Shown here piece by piece: positions 63,840 through 64,000 of a DNA stretch of 64,000 nt (positions within the stretch are counted from its first letter, which is position 1; the number at the start of each line of letters is the position of its first letter). A program made the translations under genes and the position numbers. Where the stretch lies: contig NZ_JACJSD010000010.1 of the NCBI RefSeq assembly GCF_014697615.1, forward strand, positions 124,001-188,000. The letters run 5' to 3'. The DNA comes from Nostoc sp. FACHB-280 (GTDB lineage: Bacteria > Cyanobacteriota > Cyanobacteriia > Cyanobacteriales > Nostocaceae). Under the pieces are notes generated by a model. The model had not been told where the DNA came from. It was given only the letters and a program-made list of their open reading frames with translations, and searched no databases.

Positions 63840-64000
63840 ACTAGTATACTCAAAGGCTTAACAATTAAATCTTCTTTAGGAATTGGTTGATTATCAGCCT
63901 TTAAACTTTCAATATATAATTCAATAGCTTCTGTAATATTCTCAATCGCTTCTTCAAAAGAATCTCCTTGAGAATGACAGCCTTTTAAGCTAGGACAAAA
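63836..64000 (-). CDS. hicB: HicB-family antitoxin, N-terminus cut by the window edge
   Basis: The last 54 residues are visible: CPSLKGCHSQGDSFEEAIENI, EAIELYIESLK and IPKEDLIVKPLSIL, the HicB partial RNase H-like fold. The stop TAA at 63838-63836 overlaps the ATA codon of hicA. HicB neutralises HicA and represses the operon through a C-terminal DNA-binding part. The N-terminal part is outside the window. Confidence 0.85.
   Translation of the reverse strand, partial: FCPSLKGCHSQGDSFEEAIENITEAIELYIESLKADNQPIPKEDLIVKPLSILV

Noticed and set aside
1-64000. tRNA, rRNA or complete insertion sequences
   Set aside because: No cloverleaf-like segment with T-loop GTTC.A, no rRNA sequence and no transposase frame with terminal repeats was seen by eye; a covariance-model scan would be needed to exclude small RNAs.

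Overview
The window is chromosomal DNA from a cyanobacterium, most likely a filamentous, heterocyst-forming Nostocales (Nostoc/Anabaena/Calothrix type). The evidence is: the octamer GCGATCGC (HIP1) occurs dozens of times, inside and between genes; the spacers hold many short dispersed and heptamer-like repeats of the kind known from Nostoc genomes; and several families are typical of cyanobacteria (DUF1816, DUF1802, a pseudo-orthocaspase, the short Nostoc-type phytochelatin synthase). Base composition is moderately AT-rich. I found no rRNA, tRNA, CRISPR array or complete insertion sequence.

Layout. 1-5.5 kb: a minus-strand polysaccharide export and assembly cluster (two GT4 glycosyltransferases, a DXD glycosyltransferase, and an ABC exporter with an unusual tail resembling a histidine-kinase dimerisation domain). 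6-29 kb: mostly housekeeping genes (gloB, secA, nnrDE, mnmA, sat, rlmB, mrnC, carA, trpD), mixed with a SPOR-like secreted protein, a catalytically dead caspase homologue, a STAS protein, a retropepsin-like lipoprotein, a D12-type adenine methylase and a b561-like cytochrome. 29-36.5 kb: a three-gene minus-strand operon pairing a dynamin-like GTPase with an Hsp70/actin-fold ATPase and a protein of unknown function. 37.5-40.2 kb: a PAS histidine kinase, a VOC protein and a small hypothetical protein. 40.7-45.2 kb: a defence-like island (Rpn-type PD-(D/E)XK protein; a small protein plus a NACHT-HEAT NTPase that share a sequence motif; a DUF433 antitoxin whose toxin partner is reduced to 14 codons). 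45.3-62.2 kb: DUF2817 peptidase, mgtE, a very large TamB/DUF490 protein, an Opu-type osmoprotectant ABC transporter, a phytochelatin-synthase-like peptidase, gamma-glutamyltransferase, DUF1802 and an aldo/keto reductase. 62.7-64 kb: a DUF1877 protein and a hicB-hicA pair cut by the window edge.

The best candidates for something undescribed are: (1) the small protein / NACHT-HEAT pair, where the C-terminus of the first protein and the N-terminus of the second share a GKLADKIG...GGT..I motif and the two reading frames are in phase, separated by one TGA; (2) the dynamin-like / Hsp70-like / unknown operon; (3) two toxin-antitoxin loci caught decaying, the DUF433-PIN locus by toxin truncation and hicBA by an apparent single-base change that removes the hicA start codon but keeps the hicB stop; (4) an ABC exporter carrying two histidine-kinase-dimerisation-like helical hairpins. 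Functions were assigned by reading motifs only; no database search was run.
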